From NCBI GenBank assembly GCA_040751755.1, contig JBFMHC010000009.1, positions 98,578 through 162,577 on the forward strand: a stretch of DNA of 64,000 nucleotides, written 5' to 3'. Position 1 is the first letter of the stretch; the number at the start of each line of letters is the position of its first letter. This stretch comes from PFJX01 sp040751755 (lineage in GTDB: Bacteria; Pseudomonadota; Gammaproteobacteria; Burkholderiales; Thiobacillaceae). This document shows, one piece after another, positions 10,675-19,308 of this stretch. Below the pieces are notes generated by a model. The model saw nothing but the letters and a program-made list of their open reading frames with translations. It was not told the origin of the DNA and did not search any database. Made by a program: the position numbers and the translations under genes.

Positions 10675-11985
10675 TCAGAGATTTTCCTCGTGCGCCACCC
10701 TGGAGGTCTTCCAGGGGTTCCAGGCATCCAGATAGGAGGCCTTGAACAGCCACTCCATGAGATAGGCGTAGGTACGCACGATGCGCAGGAAATACCCCGT
10801 GTAGATCGGCACCAGCGGCAACAGCCAGACCAGGGCGATCTCCTGCCGGCGCGCGGTATGCCCGTACAAGGCCAGCGAGAGCAGGAACTGGATGCTCGCG
10901 GAGGTCAGGTAGAGCAGGAAATTCACCAGCAGGATCAGCTTCAGGTGCGCGGTCATGAACAGGCCGATCTGCACGATGTAGATCCACCACTTCAGGTCCA
11001 GCACGACGTTGAAGAAGATGTTCTCGAACGAGGACACGAAGTTGCGCAGGCGGAAGTTGCGGTCCGGCACCAGGAAATCCACGTGGCGGCGGGTGCGGAA
11101 GCGGATCAGCGAACGGTCCCGGCGGTAGCGCTGGCGCGCCAGGCGGGCGAAGCTCACCGGCACGTTGGTGTAGCAGATCGCCTCCGGCTCGAACGCCACG
11201 TCCAGGTGCAGCTTGCGGATCTTCATGGTGAGGTCGCCGTCCAGGCCCGGCCCCACGTCCCAGCCGCCCAGGCGCACCAGCAGGTCGCGGCGGAAGGCGC
11301 CGAAGGCGCCGGAGACGATGCGCAGGGTGCCGAGCATGGAATGCACGGTGCGGCCCACGGAGATGCCCTTCATGTACTCGATGGCCTGCAGGCCGCTCGC
11401 CAGCGAAGTCTTGAGGTTGGCCACTCGCACGTCGCCGGCCACCGCGCCGACGCGCTCGGAGATAAAGAAGGGCAGGAGGATCTTTTCCACCGCGTCCTCG
11501 GCCAGGTGCGTGTCGGCGTCCAGGTGGATGACGTACTCGCCCTTGCTGTAGCGCAGCGCCAGGTTGGCGGCGGAGGCCTTGCCGCCGCGCACGCCGTTGC
11601 GGAAGAAGCCCTGGATCCTGCCCTGGGCGAGCAGGTCGCGGCAGATCGCCGGCGTGTCGTCGGTGGAACCGTCGTCCACCACGATCAATTCCACGTGGCG
11701 ATAGGTCTGGCGCGCCAGCGATTCCACCAGGGCGGGGATGTGCGCGCCCTCGTTCTTGCCCGGCGCCATCACCGTCACCAGGGGCCGCTGCGCGAACAGG
11801 CGCTGCCGCGCCACCACCCGCTCCCTGCCGCGCCTGCCGTGACGCGTGATGAAGTAGGAGATCAGGGCCAGGTCGAGCAACAGGTAGCGGGTGAAGTCGA
11901 AGAGGATGAAGTACCAGAAGTACCTGAGCAGCTCCAGCGCGTCCTTCTGCGCGATGAAGCCGACGACCTCGTCGATCAGGGTCAT
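10675..11985 (-). CDS. membrane family 2 glycosyltransferase (polysaccharide synthase)
   Basis: Predicted processive synthase that polymerises a polysaccharide while crossing the inner membrane. Two N-terminal hydrophobic segments (about 18-48) precede a GT-A domain with VDDGSTDDT, the metal-binding LDADTHL, the DGD acceptor-base motif and RQRYRRDR in place of QxxRW. Three to four hydrophobic segments follow. Overall architecture matches Alg8, PgaC and BcsA-type synthases; substrate cannot be inferred. Its start overlaps the regulator stop by four bases (11982-11985) and it is the last gene of a four-gene leftward operon. Confidence 0.9.
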   Translation of the reverse strand: MTLIDEVVGFIAQKDALELLRYFWYFILFDFTRYLLLDLALISYFITRHGRRGRERVVARQRLFAQRPLVTVMAPGKNEGAHIPALVESLARQTYRHVELIVVDDGSTDDTPAICRDLLAQGRIQGFFRNGVRGGKASAANLALRYSKGEYVIHLDADTHLAEDAVEKILLPFFISERVGAVAGDVRVANLKTSLASGLQAIEYMKGISVGRTVHSMLGTLRIVSGAFGAFRRDLLVRLGGWDVGPGLDGDLTMKIRKLHLDVAFEPEAICYTNVPVSFARLARQRYRRDRSLIRFRTRRHVDFLVPDRNFRLRNFVSSFENIFFNVVLDLKWWIYIVQIGLFMTAHLKLILLVNFLLYLTSASIQFLLSLALYGHTARRQEIALVWLLPLVPIYTGYFLRIVRTYAYLMEWLFKASYLDAWNPWKTSRVAHEENL

Positions 11986-13424
11986 GCCGGGGCCAGGTGC
12001 CTGCCGAGCAGGCGCTCGATCAGGCCATCGCCGCCTCCCTCGCCGTCGAGCGCCAGGTGGTCGGCGACGATGTCCGCGGGGTGCGCGAAGTTGCCGCGCA
12101 CCAGCGCGTCCAGCCGCTCCGTGATGCGCGCCGCCATGCCCGCCGCGCCCTCAGCGGCGGTCTCGGTGGCCAGCACCAGGAACAGCGAGTCGTTGAAGGC
12201 GGTGATCACGTCGCTCGGGCGCAGCGCCGCGCGCAGGATGCGGCCGAACTCGCCGAAGATCTCCTTGGCGCGCGGCCCCGCCTCCATGTAGATGCGGTCG
12301 AGGTCGCGCACGTGCAGCATCACCAGGCTGCTGTGGCTCAGCTTGTAGCGCCGCGTGCGTTCGATCTCCACCTGCAGGAAGCGCTTGAACACGCCCAGGG
12401 GCAGGATCTCCAGCTCGCCCTCCAGGATGCCGCGGAACAGGTTGTCGAGGCCGTACAGCGCGGCGTTCTGCGCCAGTGCGGTGAGGCCGTAGGACTTGAT
12501 GGTGCGCTGCCCCAGCCGCTCCGGCGCGGCGACGCTGCCGCACTGGTAGCAGAGGGTGGAGGTCTCCGGGTCCTGCGTGGTGTGGCGGCAGTCGCTGCAG
12601 ATGTACACCGACGAGGGCTTGTCGTAGTCGACGCCGATCTGCCGCAACTCGCGCTCGCACTTCGGGCAGCGCAGGCCGCCACCCTGCTGGAAGTCCTCCA
12701 TGGGCGCGACGTGCGCGCAGCGGAAGTGGTGGATCAGGTCCTCGACCTGCAGGTTGGCGCTGTGGCACTGCGGGCAGGACTCGCGGAAGTTGAGGAAGGC
12801 CGAGCCGCAGTGGCCGCAATGGTGGCTGCGGTCGACGAACTCGCCGGCGAGCAGGCGCTGCCCTTCGAGAAAGCCGAGGACGTCGAACACGTTGTCGTCC
12901 GGCCGCCCCAGCATCAGGTCCAGTTCCGGGTAGTGGTAGCCGTGCGGCGAGACCACGTCGTGCATGGGCTGCAGCCGCGCCTCGCGCACGTGCAGGTAGC
13001 GCAGGACCTTGAGCGCGAGGTTGGTGTCCTGCGCCTGGGCGACGTTTTCCAGCAGGGCGATGCGGCTACGGATCGCGGCGATGCGCGCCGCGAACGACTG
13101 GTAGTACAGCGTCGCGAAGGCGGACTGCGCGGCCACCCCGTCCACCGCCCGCGCCAAATGCCTCGGCAAGGTACCCGCCTCGGGCTCCAGCAATAGGATG
13201 GGGACGAGATAGACGGACGGGCGGGCGTCGCGGCGGATGCGGTGGCAGACCTCGCGCGCCATATCGGCGTCCGCGGCATCGACGATCACCGCGGCGGCGC
13301 CCGCGGCGCGCGTGGGGTCGAAGCCGTCCGGCATCACCTGTTCGGTGCGAAAACCTTCCAGCGACAGCGGCCGCGCGCCGACCAGCAGGAAGCTCGCGGT
13401 GTCAGGGTTTGCGTGTTGCGTCAT
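11982..13424 (-). CDS. degenerate GGDEF protein with zinc ribbons, probable c-di-GMP receptor
   Basis: A 480-residue cytoplasmic protein. Residues 1-125 look like a receiver-like domain with the acceptor region degraded (AVIVDAADAD). Residues 200-300 carry paired cysteines C203/C206, C217/C220, C253/C256, C276/C279 and C292/C295, which look like tandem zinc ribbons. Residues 325-445 are a GGDEF fold whose signature is replaced by NDSLF (411-415), so cyclase activity is unlikely. However RPSD (402-405) sits exactly five residues before it, the spacing of the RxxD inhibitory site that binds c-di-GMP. This is the logic of PelD, with zinc ribbons instead of GAF. It is encoded between the synthase and the export genes. 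Confidence 0.85.
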   Translation of the reverse strand: MTQHANPDTASFLLVGARPLSLEGFRTEQVMPDGFDPTRAAGAAAVIVDAADADMAREVCHRIRRDARPSVYLVPILLLEPEAGTLPRHLARAVDGVAAQSAFATLYYQSFAARIAAIRSRIALLENVAQAQDTNLALKVLRYLHVREARLQPMHDVVSPHGYHYPELDLMLGRPDDNVFDVLGFLEGQRLLAGEFVDRSHHCGHCGSAFLNFRESCPQCHSANLQVEDLIHHFRCAHVAPMEDFQQGGGLRCPKCERELRQIGVDYDKPSSVYICSDCRHTTQDPETSTLCYQCGSVAAPERLGQRTIKSYGLTALAQNAALYGLDNLFRGILEGELEILPLGVFKRFLQVEIERTRRYKLSHSSLVMLHVRDLDRIYMEAGPRAKEIFGEFGRILRAALRPSDVITAFNDSLFLVLATETAAEGAAGMAARITERLDALVRGNFAHPADIVADHLALDGEGGGDGLIERLLGRHLAPA

Positions 13425-13446
13425 GCATGCCTTCCTTGTCTCGGCC

Positions 13447-14430
13447 TCAGTCCCAGCTGTGGAAGCGGACCTTCACGTCCAGCTGGTTGTAGCTGCGCCA
13501 GTCGATGTCGGCCGGCCGTGCGTCGGGGCGGATCTGCACCCGCACCAGGGCCTCCAGCGGCTCGTAGCCGCGTGCCAGCCGTTCCTCGTGGTCCAGGGTT
13601 GCGGAGTCGATGCGCTCGATCTCGCCCATGTGCGTCTGGCCGTCGGGCAGCAGGATCTCCAGGCGGCGCCCGGGCTTGAGGCTGGGCAGGTCCTCCAGGG
13701 CGAAGTAGGCGACGACCCGCACCTCGCGCGCATCCTCCAGCACGATGACGGTGTCGCCCTTGTGCGCGAACTCGTGCTCGCCCTTCTCCAGGCGGTAGAC
13801 GAAACCGTCGAACGGCGAGGCGTAGGTCATGGCGGCGATCTGCCGGCGGTACACACCCTGCCCCCGCACACCGCCCAGATAGCCCTGCAGGGCGGCGATC
13901 TCCTCGGCCAGGCCCGCCGCCTTGATGCGGTCGGCCGCCAGTTCCTGCGCCAGCGCCGCGTATTCGCGCTGGCGCAGGCGGTCCAGCTCCAGCAGCCTGA
14001 GCTGCGCGAGCTGGTCCAGGCGCGCCTGCCTGTCCGCGATCTCCGTGCGCAACGCGGCCAGCGCGGCGCGCTTGAGGCCGATCTCGCGCCGCACCTTGAG
14101 GTCTTCCCACACGGCCTGGTCGCGCCGGTCCTCCACCACCTCCTGCTCGATGCGGAACAGCGGCTGCCCGCGCCGCACCGCCTCGCCCACGCGCAGCGTC
14201 AGGCCACGCAGGATGCCCTCACGATCGGTCTGCAGCAGGTGCCGCTGCATCGCCACGTGGCCGCGCGCCTCGACGTAGAGCATGCGCTCCCAGGCATAGG
14301 CCAGCAGGTAGGCGAGAAAGGCGAGCAGCGCGCCGAAGTACAGCAGGCGCACCAGCGACATCGCCGGTTTGCGCGGCGGCTTGCCCTCGGGCAGGGTGGT
14401 GAGGTGGCTCTTGCGGTTTCTCAGTCTCAC
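13447..14430 (-). CDS. HlyD-like membrane fusion/periplasmic adaptor protein
   Basis: Inner-membrane anchored adaptor of 327 residues. A basic N-terminus and one transmembrane helix (about 28-48) lead to a split lipoyl-like domain (ILRGLTLRVGEAVRRGQPLF and YASPFDGFVYR), separated by a long coiled-coil hairpin (about 95-190). A beta-barrel part (about 230-310) follows. This is the layout of HlyD proteins and of the periplasmic half of Alg44, but no PilZ domain is present. The start overlaps the outer-membrane gene stop (14427-14430). Likely links the synthase to the outer-membrane component. Confidence 0.88.
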   Translation of the reverse strand: MRLRNRKSHLTTLPEGKPPRKPAMSLVRLLYFGALLAFLAYLLAYAWERMLYVEARGHVAMQRHLLQTDREGILRGLTLRVGEAVRRGQPLFRIEQEVVEDRRDQAVWEDLKVRREIGLKRAALAALRTEIADRQARLDQLAQLRLLELDRLRQREYAALAQELAADRIKAAGLAEEIAALQGYLGGVRGQGVYRRQIAAMTYASPFDGFVYRLEKGEHEFAHKGDTVIVLEDAREVRVVAYFALEDLPSLKPGRRLEILLPDGQTHMGEIERIDSATLDHEERLARGYEPLEALVRVQIRPDARPADIDWRSYNQLDVKVRFHSWD

Positions 14431-16562
14431 TGGCTTCGCTCGATCATGGTCTGGAATTGGGCGAGGTCGTGCACGGCGAAGCGGCGGATCGGGCTCTCGC
14501 GGACCACCGCCTGGATGAAGGCTTCCAGCTCCAGCTCGCCGGCGAAATCCGTGGGCCGCAGCGCCAGCACCAGGCGCTCCGCCGGCACTGTGCGGAAGCG
14601 CTGCAGGCGCCGCAGCACCGTCTCCGGCTTGTCGCTGCCGTAGGCCATCACGTAGATGCGATCCGCATGCGCCGCGAGGGCCTTCGCCTCGGCCTCGTCC
14701 AGCAGCGTGGGCAGGGCGACGGACAGGGTCTGGCCCGGCTGCCGGGCCTGGGCCAGGCGCCGCAGCAGGCGCTCGAACGCGCCCAGGTAGGCCGCGCGCC
14801 GCTCCTTGAAGTCGGCCAGGGCGTGCGGCTCAACGTCCAGGTGCAGGTGCGGCGCCCGCGCCCACAGCGCCTGTGCCTGCGCGAACGCCTTGTCGGCCTG
14901 CTCGGGCCGCGCCCAATCGTTGTCGCTCGCCATCAGCTCGACGCGCACGCCGGCCTCGCCCGCCAGGCGCAGGAACTCGTCCAGCTTGTCGCGCCGCGTC
15001 TTGTGCCCGGCGGAGACGACGACGCCGGAGAAGGCCTTGGTCTTGAGCAGGTGCAGCAGCACCGGGTTGGAGAAGCGGTTGAACGCGTCCGACCAGACGT
15101 ACAGGGCGCGTTCGCCCTCGCGGCCGCGCGTGACCAGAGGCGTCTGCCCGACCTCGGCGACGAACTCCGGGCGGTAGCCCTGGCCGCTGCGCGCGAACAG
15201 CTGCAGCAGGCGCACGTGCAGGTTCTGCTTCACGTCCAGCATCTCCAGCTGCGTGTCGAGCAGGTCGCGCACCCCCTGCAGCATCTCCGCCAAGCCGCCG
15301 CGCTGCGCCGGCGGCAGGTCGTTCTCGGCGAAGGCGCGGCGCAGCCGCTCCAGGATCAGGGCGCGCTGGTAGTGCAGCTTGATGGCGTCGTCCAGGCGGT
15401 ACTTGTATTCGTGGTAGAGGCGCAGGGTCTCGTCGGCATCGCCCGCCTGCGCCTCGGCCTGACGCAGCGCCGGCAGGACCCGCTCGGCGTCGCGCACCGC
15501 GTCCCGCCCTTCCGCGAGCGGCATGCTGAAGCTCACCCCGGCGACCAGATCCGCCCCCGTGTTGAAGTCGGTGTCCCACTTCAGGCGCGGGTGGACGTAG
15601 AAGCGCAGGCGCTTGTCGCGACGCGGGTCCAGGCGCTGCTCGACGATCTCGCGTTCCAGGCTGGCGACGGCCGGGTAGACGGGGTCCGTGCGGATCGCCG
15701 CGAGCAGGGCGTCGATCCGCACGTCGAGCAGGGGCGGCTCGTCCTGGAAGGCGGCAGCGAGGGCGTCGGCGGCGTCGCCGAGGCCGCGGTTGAATTCGCG
15801 GTAGCCGGCCATGAAGTGGCGCGTGCGCTCCAGGTCGCGCTCCAGGCCGATCACCTCGTCGAGGTTCACGAAGCCGAGGAAGTAGGCCTGGCGATACACC
15901 CCAAGCAGGGCGCCAAGCAGTCTTTCACGCTCGCCCAGCAGCCCGAGCTTGAGCGTGTTGAAGCCGGCGATCAGCCGGCTGTGGCGGCACCCCAGGTTGG
16001 CGCCCGCCTCGGCGCGCGCCTGACGCGCGTCCAGCAGCGCCCGTTGCAGGCGGTAGCGCCGCGACTCCAGGCGCGCGTCCCACATGCCGTCACGGTAGAC
16101 CTCCCAGGACAGGCCGGCATAGGCGGAATGTCCGCCGGAATCGACATCGCCGGTATCCGGGTCGTAGCGTGCCCCCGCCTCGAAGTTCACGCCCCGGTCC
16201 CGTTCCAGGGTCTCGCCCTTGACATCGAGCAGGCGCCGCTGCGCCGCCTCGCCGCCGGCATCCGCGCATTGCAGCCCCGCCAGGGCGGAGAACAGCGGGC
16301 CGGATTGCGCCGTCCGCGGCCCCTGCGCCAGCTCGCGGTAGATTTGCACCAGCTGCCCCGCGAGCCCCGGGTCCAGGCGCTCGGCCAGCGCCGGCTCGTT
16401 GAGCCAGGGCAGCGCCGGCGCCGGCAGGGCGCGAGTGGCCGCCTCACCCGCCCACGCGGGAAGGGTTGCCAGGATCAGGGAAAGACGGCACAACGGTCTG
16501 GACAGGAAACGCGCCCTGGCAGCGGGCCGACCGGCCTCAAAGGCGCGGGACAAGCGGGGCAT
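14427..16562 (-). CDS. outer-membrane TolC-like protein fused to a glycosidase-like domain
   Basis: A 711-residue two-part protein. After a signal peptide (cleavage near WAG 39) residues 60-470 are long heptad-rich helices with strand segments, like an outer-membrane efflux protein. From about residue 486 (coding 14427-15107) a separate alpha/beta barrel begins (ALYVWSDAF), with LHLDVEP, LSVALP and RIYVMAYGSD arranged as in GH18-type barrels; the Asp/Glu of HLDVEP could be catalytic. It is the first gene of the operon with the adaptor, c-di-GMP receptor and synthase. A glycosidase tied to the exit pore could trim the secreted polymer. The barrel assignment is by eye only. Confidence 0.75.
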   Translation of the reverse strand: MPRLSRAFEAGRPAARARFLSRPLCRLSLILATLPAWAGEAATRALPAPALPWLNEPALAERLDPGLAGQLVQIYRELAQGPRTAQSGPLFSALAGLQCADAGGEAAQRRLLDVKGETLERDRGVNFEAGARYDPDTGDVDSGGHSAYAGLSWEVYRDGMWDARLESRRYRLQRALLDARQARAEAGANLGCRHSRLIAGFNTLKLGLLGERERLLGALLGVYRQAYFLGFVNLDEVIGLERDLERTRHFMAGYREFNRGLGDAADALAAAFQDEPPLLDVRIDALLAAIRTDPVYPAVASLEREIVEQRLDPRRDKRLRFYVHPRLKWDTDFNTGADLVAGVSFSMPLAEGRDAVRDAERVLPALRQAEAQAGDADETLRLYHEYKYRLDDAIKLHYQRALILERLRRAFAENDLPPAQRGGLAEMLQGVRDLLDTQLEMLDVKQNLHVRLLQLFARSGQGYRPEFVAEVGQTPLVTRGREGERALYVWSDAFNRFSNPVLLHLLKTKAFSGVVVSAGHKTRRDKLDEFLRLAGEAGVRVELMASDNDWARPEQADKAFAQAQALWARAPHLHLDVEPHALADFKERRAAYLGAFERLLRRLAQARQPGQTLSVALPTLLDEAEAKALAAHADRIYVMAYGSDKPETVLRRLQRFRTVPAERLVLALRPTDFAGELELEAFIQAVVRESPIRRFAVHDLAQFQTMIERSQ

Positions 16563-16636
16563 CGGGTAGATAATTCACAACTCGCAACATATCCGTCATA
16601 TCGGCCCGAAGGGCTATTACTTTAGATATATCGACC

Positions 16637-17485
16637 ATGCGCCCCGAGCTTGCCCACGCCATCCGTGAAAACGTCGATTCCGCCCTGCGCGAAGACCTGG
16701 GCGGTGGCGGTCCCGCCGCCGACCTGACCGCGCGACTGATCCCCGCCGGCACCCCGGCGCGCGCGCGCGTCATCACCCGCGAGGACGCCGTGCTGTGCGG
16801 CACCGCCTGGTTCGACGCCTGCTTCCTCGCGCTCGACCCGACAACGCGCATCACCTGGCACGCCGCGGACGGCGCCCGCGTCGAGGCCGGGCAGGCGCTG
16901 TGTGAGATCGAGGGCGACGCGCGCGCCCTGCTCACCGCCGAGCGCCCCGCCCTCAACTTCCTGCAGACCCTCTCCGGCGTGGCCAGCGCGACGCGCCGCC
17001 ACGTCGACGCCATCGCCGGCACGCGCGCGCGCATCTACGACACGCGCAAGACCCTGCCGGGCCTGCGCCAGGCGCTGAAATACGCGGTGAAGTGCGGCGG
17101 CGGCGAGAACCAGCGCATCGGCCTGTACGACGGCATCCTCATCAAGGAAAACCACATCGCCGCCGCCGGCGGCATCCGCCCCGCCCTGGAGGCGGCGTTC
17201 AGGCTCGCCACACCGGGGGTGACGGTGCAGATCGAGGTGGAGAACCTGGCGCAGCTGGAGGAGGCCCTGCAAGCCGGCGCGCGGCTGATCCTGCTCGACA
17301 ACTTCACGCCGGAGCGGATGCGCGCCGCGGTGGAACTGAGCGCCGGGCGCGCGCAACTGGAGGCCTCCGGCGGCATCGACCTCGACACCCTGCGCGCCAT
17401 CGCCGAAACCGGCGTCGACCGCATCTCCATCGGCGCCCTCACCAAACACGTGCGCGCGCTGGACCTGTCGATGCGGTTTCTGTAA
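16637..17485 (+). CDS. nadC: nicotinate-nucleotide pyrophosphorylase (carboxylating)
   Basis: Cytoplasmic enzyme that converts quinolinate and PRPP to nicotinate mononucleotide in de novo NAD synthesis. The 282-residue protein has the N-terminal sandwich (REDLGGGGPAADLT) and the barrel with TLSGVAS, YDTRKTLPGLR, KCGGGENQR, IKENH, EVEN and EASGGI, all typical quinolinate-binding and phosphate-binding positions. It is alone on the plus strand, divergent from the polysaccharide operon with 74 bases between starts. Complete. Confidence 0.97.
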   Translation: MRPELAHAIRENVDSALREDLGGGGPAADLTARLIPAGTPARARVITREDAVLCGTAWFDACFLALDPTTRITWHAADGARVEAGQALCEIEGDARALLTAERPALNFLQTLSGVASATRRHVDAIAGTRARIYDTRKTLPGLRQALKYAVKCGGGENQRIGLYDGILIKENHIAAAGGIRPALEAAFRLATPGVTVQIEVENLAQLEEALQAGARLILLDNFTPERMRAAVELSAGRAQLEASGGIDLDTLRAIAETGVDRISIGALTKHVRALDLSMRFL

Positions 17486-17516
17486 GGCCGGGGAAGATCG
17501 CCCGACGCGGCCGTGA

Positions 17517-18485
17517 TCAACGCCGCCGGCGCGCCCACCAGCCCATGGCGGCAAGCAGGCCGCCGCCCAGCAGCGCGAGCGCCCACGGGGGCAGGGGCAC
17601 GTCGCCGCCCCCCGCCTCCGGTGCTGGGGTGAGACCGCAGGCGTTGCCCCAGATGCGCGACACGAATTCCGGATGGTCGACGAAGGGGTTGCGGTTGCCC
17701 TGCCAGCTGTGGATCACGGCATTGCGCTGCCGTTCCGCGGCCGAGACGGGGTCGCCCTGGTGCCAGGCCATGAGGTCGCACAGGTCGCCGAAATAGGGCT
17801 CGCCGTTGTTGGTGAGCCGATCCACCAGCTCCAGGTCGGGGGTGCCGCCGTCCACGCCGCTGCCGCCGGCGTAACGCACGGCCATGTACATCATCGCCCG
17901 GGCGATGTCGCCCTTCACCACGTCCGGCGCCTCCCAGGTCTCCAGGGCGGCGTCCTCCTTGCAGGCAGTGCATTCGGGATTGGGCGTGCCGCCATAGGCG
18001 AAGTCGTCGTTGGCGCGGTCGGCGTTCACCGATTTGTCCGCGGCGAACAGGTGGTGCCCGTCCGTGTAGGCGTGGTAGCCGCTGCTGGGAAAGCCGTGCG
18101 AGTTGGCCCAGACGTGCTCGCGGTTCCAGGCGTCCGGCGTGTTGCCGCCGTAGTCCCGCTCGGCCTTGGGGATGGAGCGGCGGGTGTAGATGTCGATCAC
18201 GTTGGCCGGGTTCGCCGGGTCCTGGTCCGCCTCCATGAGCATGTCCCAGACGCAGGCGTAGCTCTGGTAGACGTGCCCCTTGATGATGCCGTGCAGGGCG
18301 TCGCGCAGCGCGCTGCCGGTCTTGTCCGCGGCGGGGGCGTAATACGCCGCGTCGTCGAAGACGGGCACGGCCGGCTTGGCGCAGGCGGCCAGGGCCGTGC
18401 CCGGCGGGATGGCCAGCAGCAGGACCGTCAGCCTGACTGCCGGGCCGGGCGAGAAAAGGCACGAAAAGAACCGGGTCATGGACAT
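17517..18485 (-). CDS. secreted endonuclease I family nuclease with C-terminal anchor
   Basis: Exported DNase of the EndA/endonuclease I family (322 residues). A signal peptide (cleavage near ALAA 33) is followed by NREHVWANS, then DGHHLFAAD, the His and Asp/Asn residues of the beta-beta-alpha-metal active site, and four to six cysteines likely to form disulfides. Unlike typical EndA, the C-terminus carries a Gly-rich linker, VPLPPW, a hydrophobic helix and RRRR, which looks like a sorting or membrane anchor. It lies near exosortase H, which suggests processing by that enzyme. Converges on nadC. Confidence 0.88.
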   Translation of the reverse strand: MSMTRFFSCLFSPGPAVRLTVLLLAIPPGTALAACAKPAVPVFDDAAYYAPAADKTGSALRDALHGIIKGHVYQSYACVWDMLMEADQDPANPANVIDIYTRRSIPKAERDYGGNTPDAWNREHVWANSHGFPSSGYHAYTDGHHLFAADKSVNADRANDDFAYGGTPNPECTACKEDAALETWEAPDVVKGDIARAMMYMAVRYAGGSGVDGGTPDLELVDRLTNNGEPYFGDLCDLMAWHQGDPVSAAERQRNAVIHSWQGNRNPFVDHPEFVSRIWGNACGLTPAPEAGGGDVPLPPWALALLGGGLLAAMGWWARRRR

Positions 18486-18502
18486 CGAGAAGGGGAACGC
18501 AT

Positions 18503-18533
18503 AAAAAAACCGCCGCCGTCTGCACGGCGGCGG
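18503..18533 (-). terminator. intrinsic terminator after the PEP-CTERM gene
   Basis: On the minus strand a ten-base GC stem (18533-18524 with 18519-18510) and four-base loop are followed by seven T (18509-18503). It ends the long leftward galE-to-PEP-CTERM run just before the nuclease gene, which therefore needs its own promoter. Confidence 0.9.
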
Positions 18534-18553
18534 CCGGCGGCGAGGCGCGTCGC

Positions 18554-19237
18554 TCAGCCCTTGCGGCGACGCGCGGCGAAGCCCAGCAGGCCGAGGCCGG
18601 CCAGCATCATGGCATAGACATCGGCCTCCGGCACCGGTGCGGCAACGACGCCGTTGAGCTGGAGATTGGTGTAGTTGATGCCGTCGGCATACTCGGCGAC
18701 GCGGAAGGTGCCGGCGGAGCCCGTGGTGCCGCCATTTGCCGAGGCCGTGCCGATCTGCGCGATGCGGAATTCCACCTGGCCGGTCAGGTCCTGCAGGGCG
18801 CCGAGATCGACGATGGTGTTGACGTAGTTGCCGCCGGGCGCCTGGTTGAAGGTGTACAGCGCGCTGGAGAAACCGTTGCCGCTGTAGAACAGGCCCATGG
18901 CGCCGGGGCCGGTGCCGGACGAACGCGTGGCGATCACCAGGCTGCCCAGGTCCACCTGGTAACCCGCGCCCACGCTGAAGCCGAAGCTGAAATAGTCGGT
19001 GGCCTCGCCCGTCCAGCCCGATGCGTTGAGGGCGTTGGCGCCGGTGCTGCCGGTGAGCCCCGCGCCGCGCAGGAGATCGTTGCCGGTGAGGCCGGCGGCG
19101 AAGCTGTTGGCGGCCCTCGCGGCCTCGTTGCCGACCAGGTCGGTGAGGTCCCAGTCGACCAGGACATCGGCGCTGGCAAAGGTGGAGATGGACATCGCCA
19201 GGATGGCGGCCGAAAGGGTGCTGATCTGCTTGTTCAT
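18554..19237 (-). CDS. PEP-CTERM sorting-domain protein
   Basis: Secreted 227-residue protein with a signal peptide (cleavage near FASA 23) and a C-terminal exosortase signal: PVPEAD, a hydrophobic helix, then ARRRKG. The body is rich in Gly, Ser, Thr and strand segments with no enzyme motif. Start 19237 has GGGAGAGAG just upstream; the open frame extends further 5' to 19879 but that part overlaps the exosortase-partner gene and is rejected. It follows that partner gene by 71 bases. Likely an extracellular matrix or surface protein associated with the polysaccharide made by this locus. Confidence 0.85.
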   Translation of the reverse strand: MNKQISTLSAAILAMSISTFASADVLVDWDLTDLVGNEAARAANSFAAGLTGNDLLRGAGLTGSTGANALNASGWTGEATDYFSFGFSVGAGYQVDLGSLVIATRSSGTGPGAMGLFYSGNGFSSALYTFNQAPGGNYVNTIVDLGALQDLTGQVEFRIAQIGTASANGGTTGSAGTFRVAEYADGINYTNLQLNGVVAAPVPEADVYAMMLAGLGLLGFAARRRKG

Positions 19238-19308
19238 TTGCTCTCTCCCAGGAATATGAATGGCCCAGGCTGCGGCCTGGTGCCCTGTCGGATGGTGGGA
19301 GCGGGCTA

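Noticed and set aside
10675..16562. A pel or alginate operon
   Set aside because: No PelA/B/C/E/F/G, PilZ, or alginate modifying genes are present; only single components resemble these systems.
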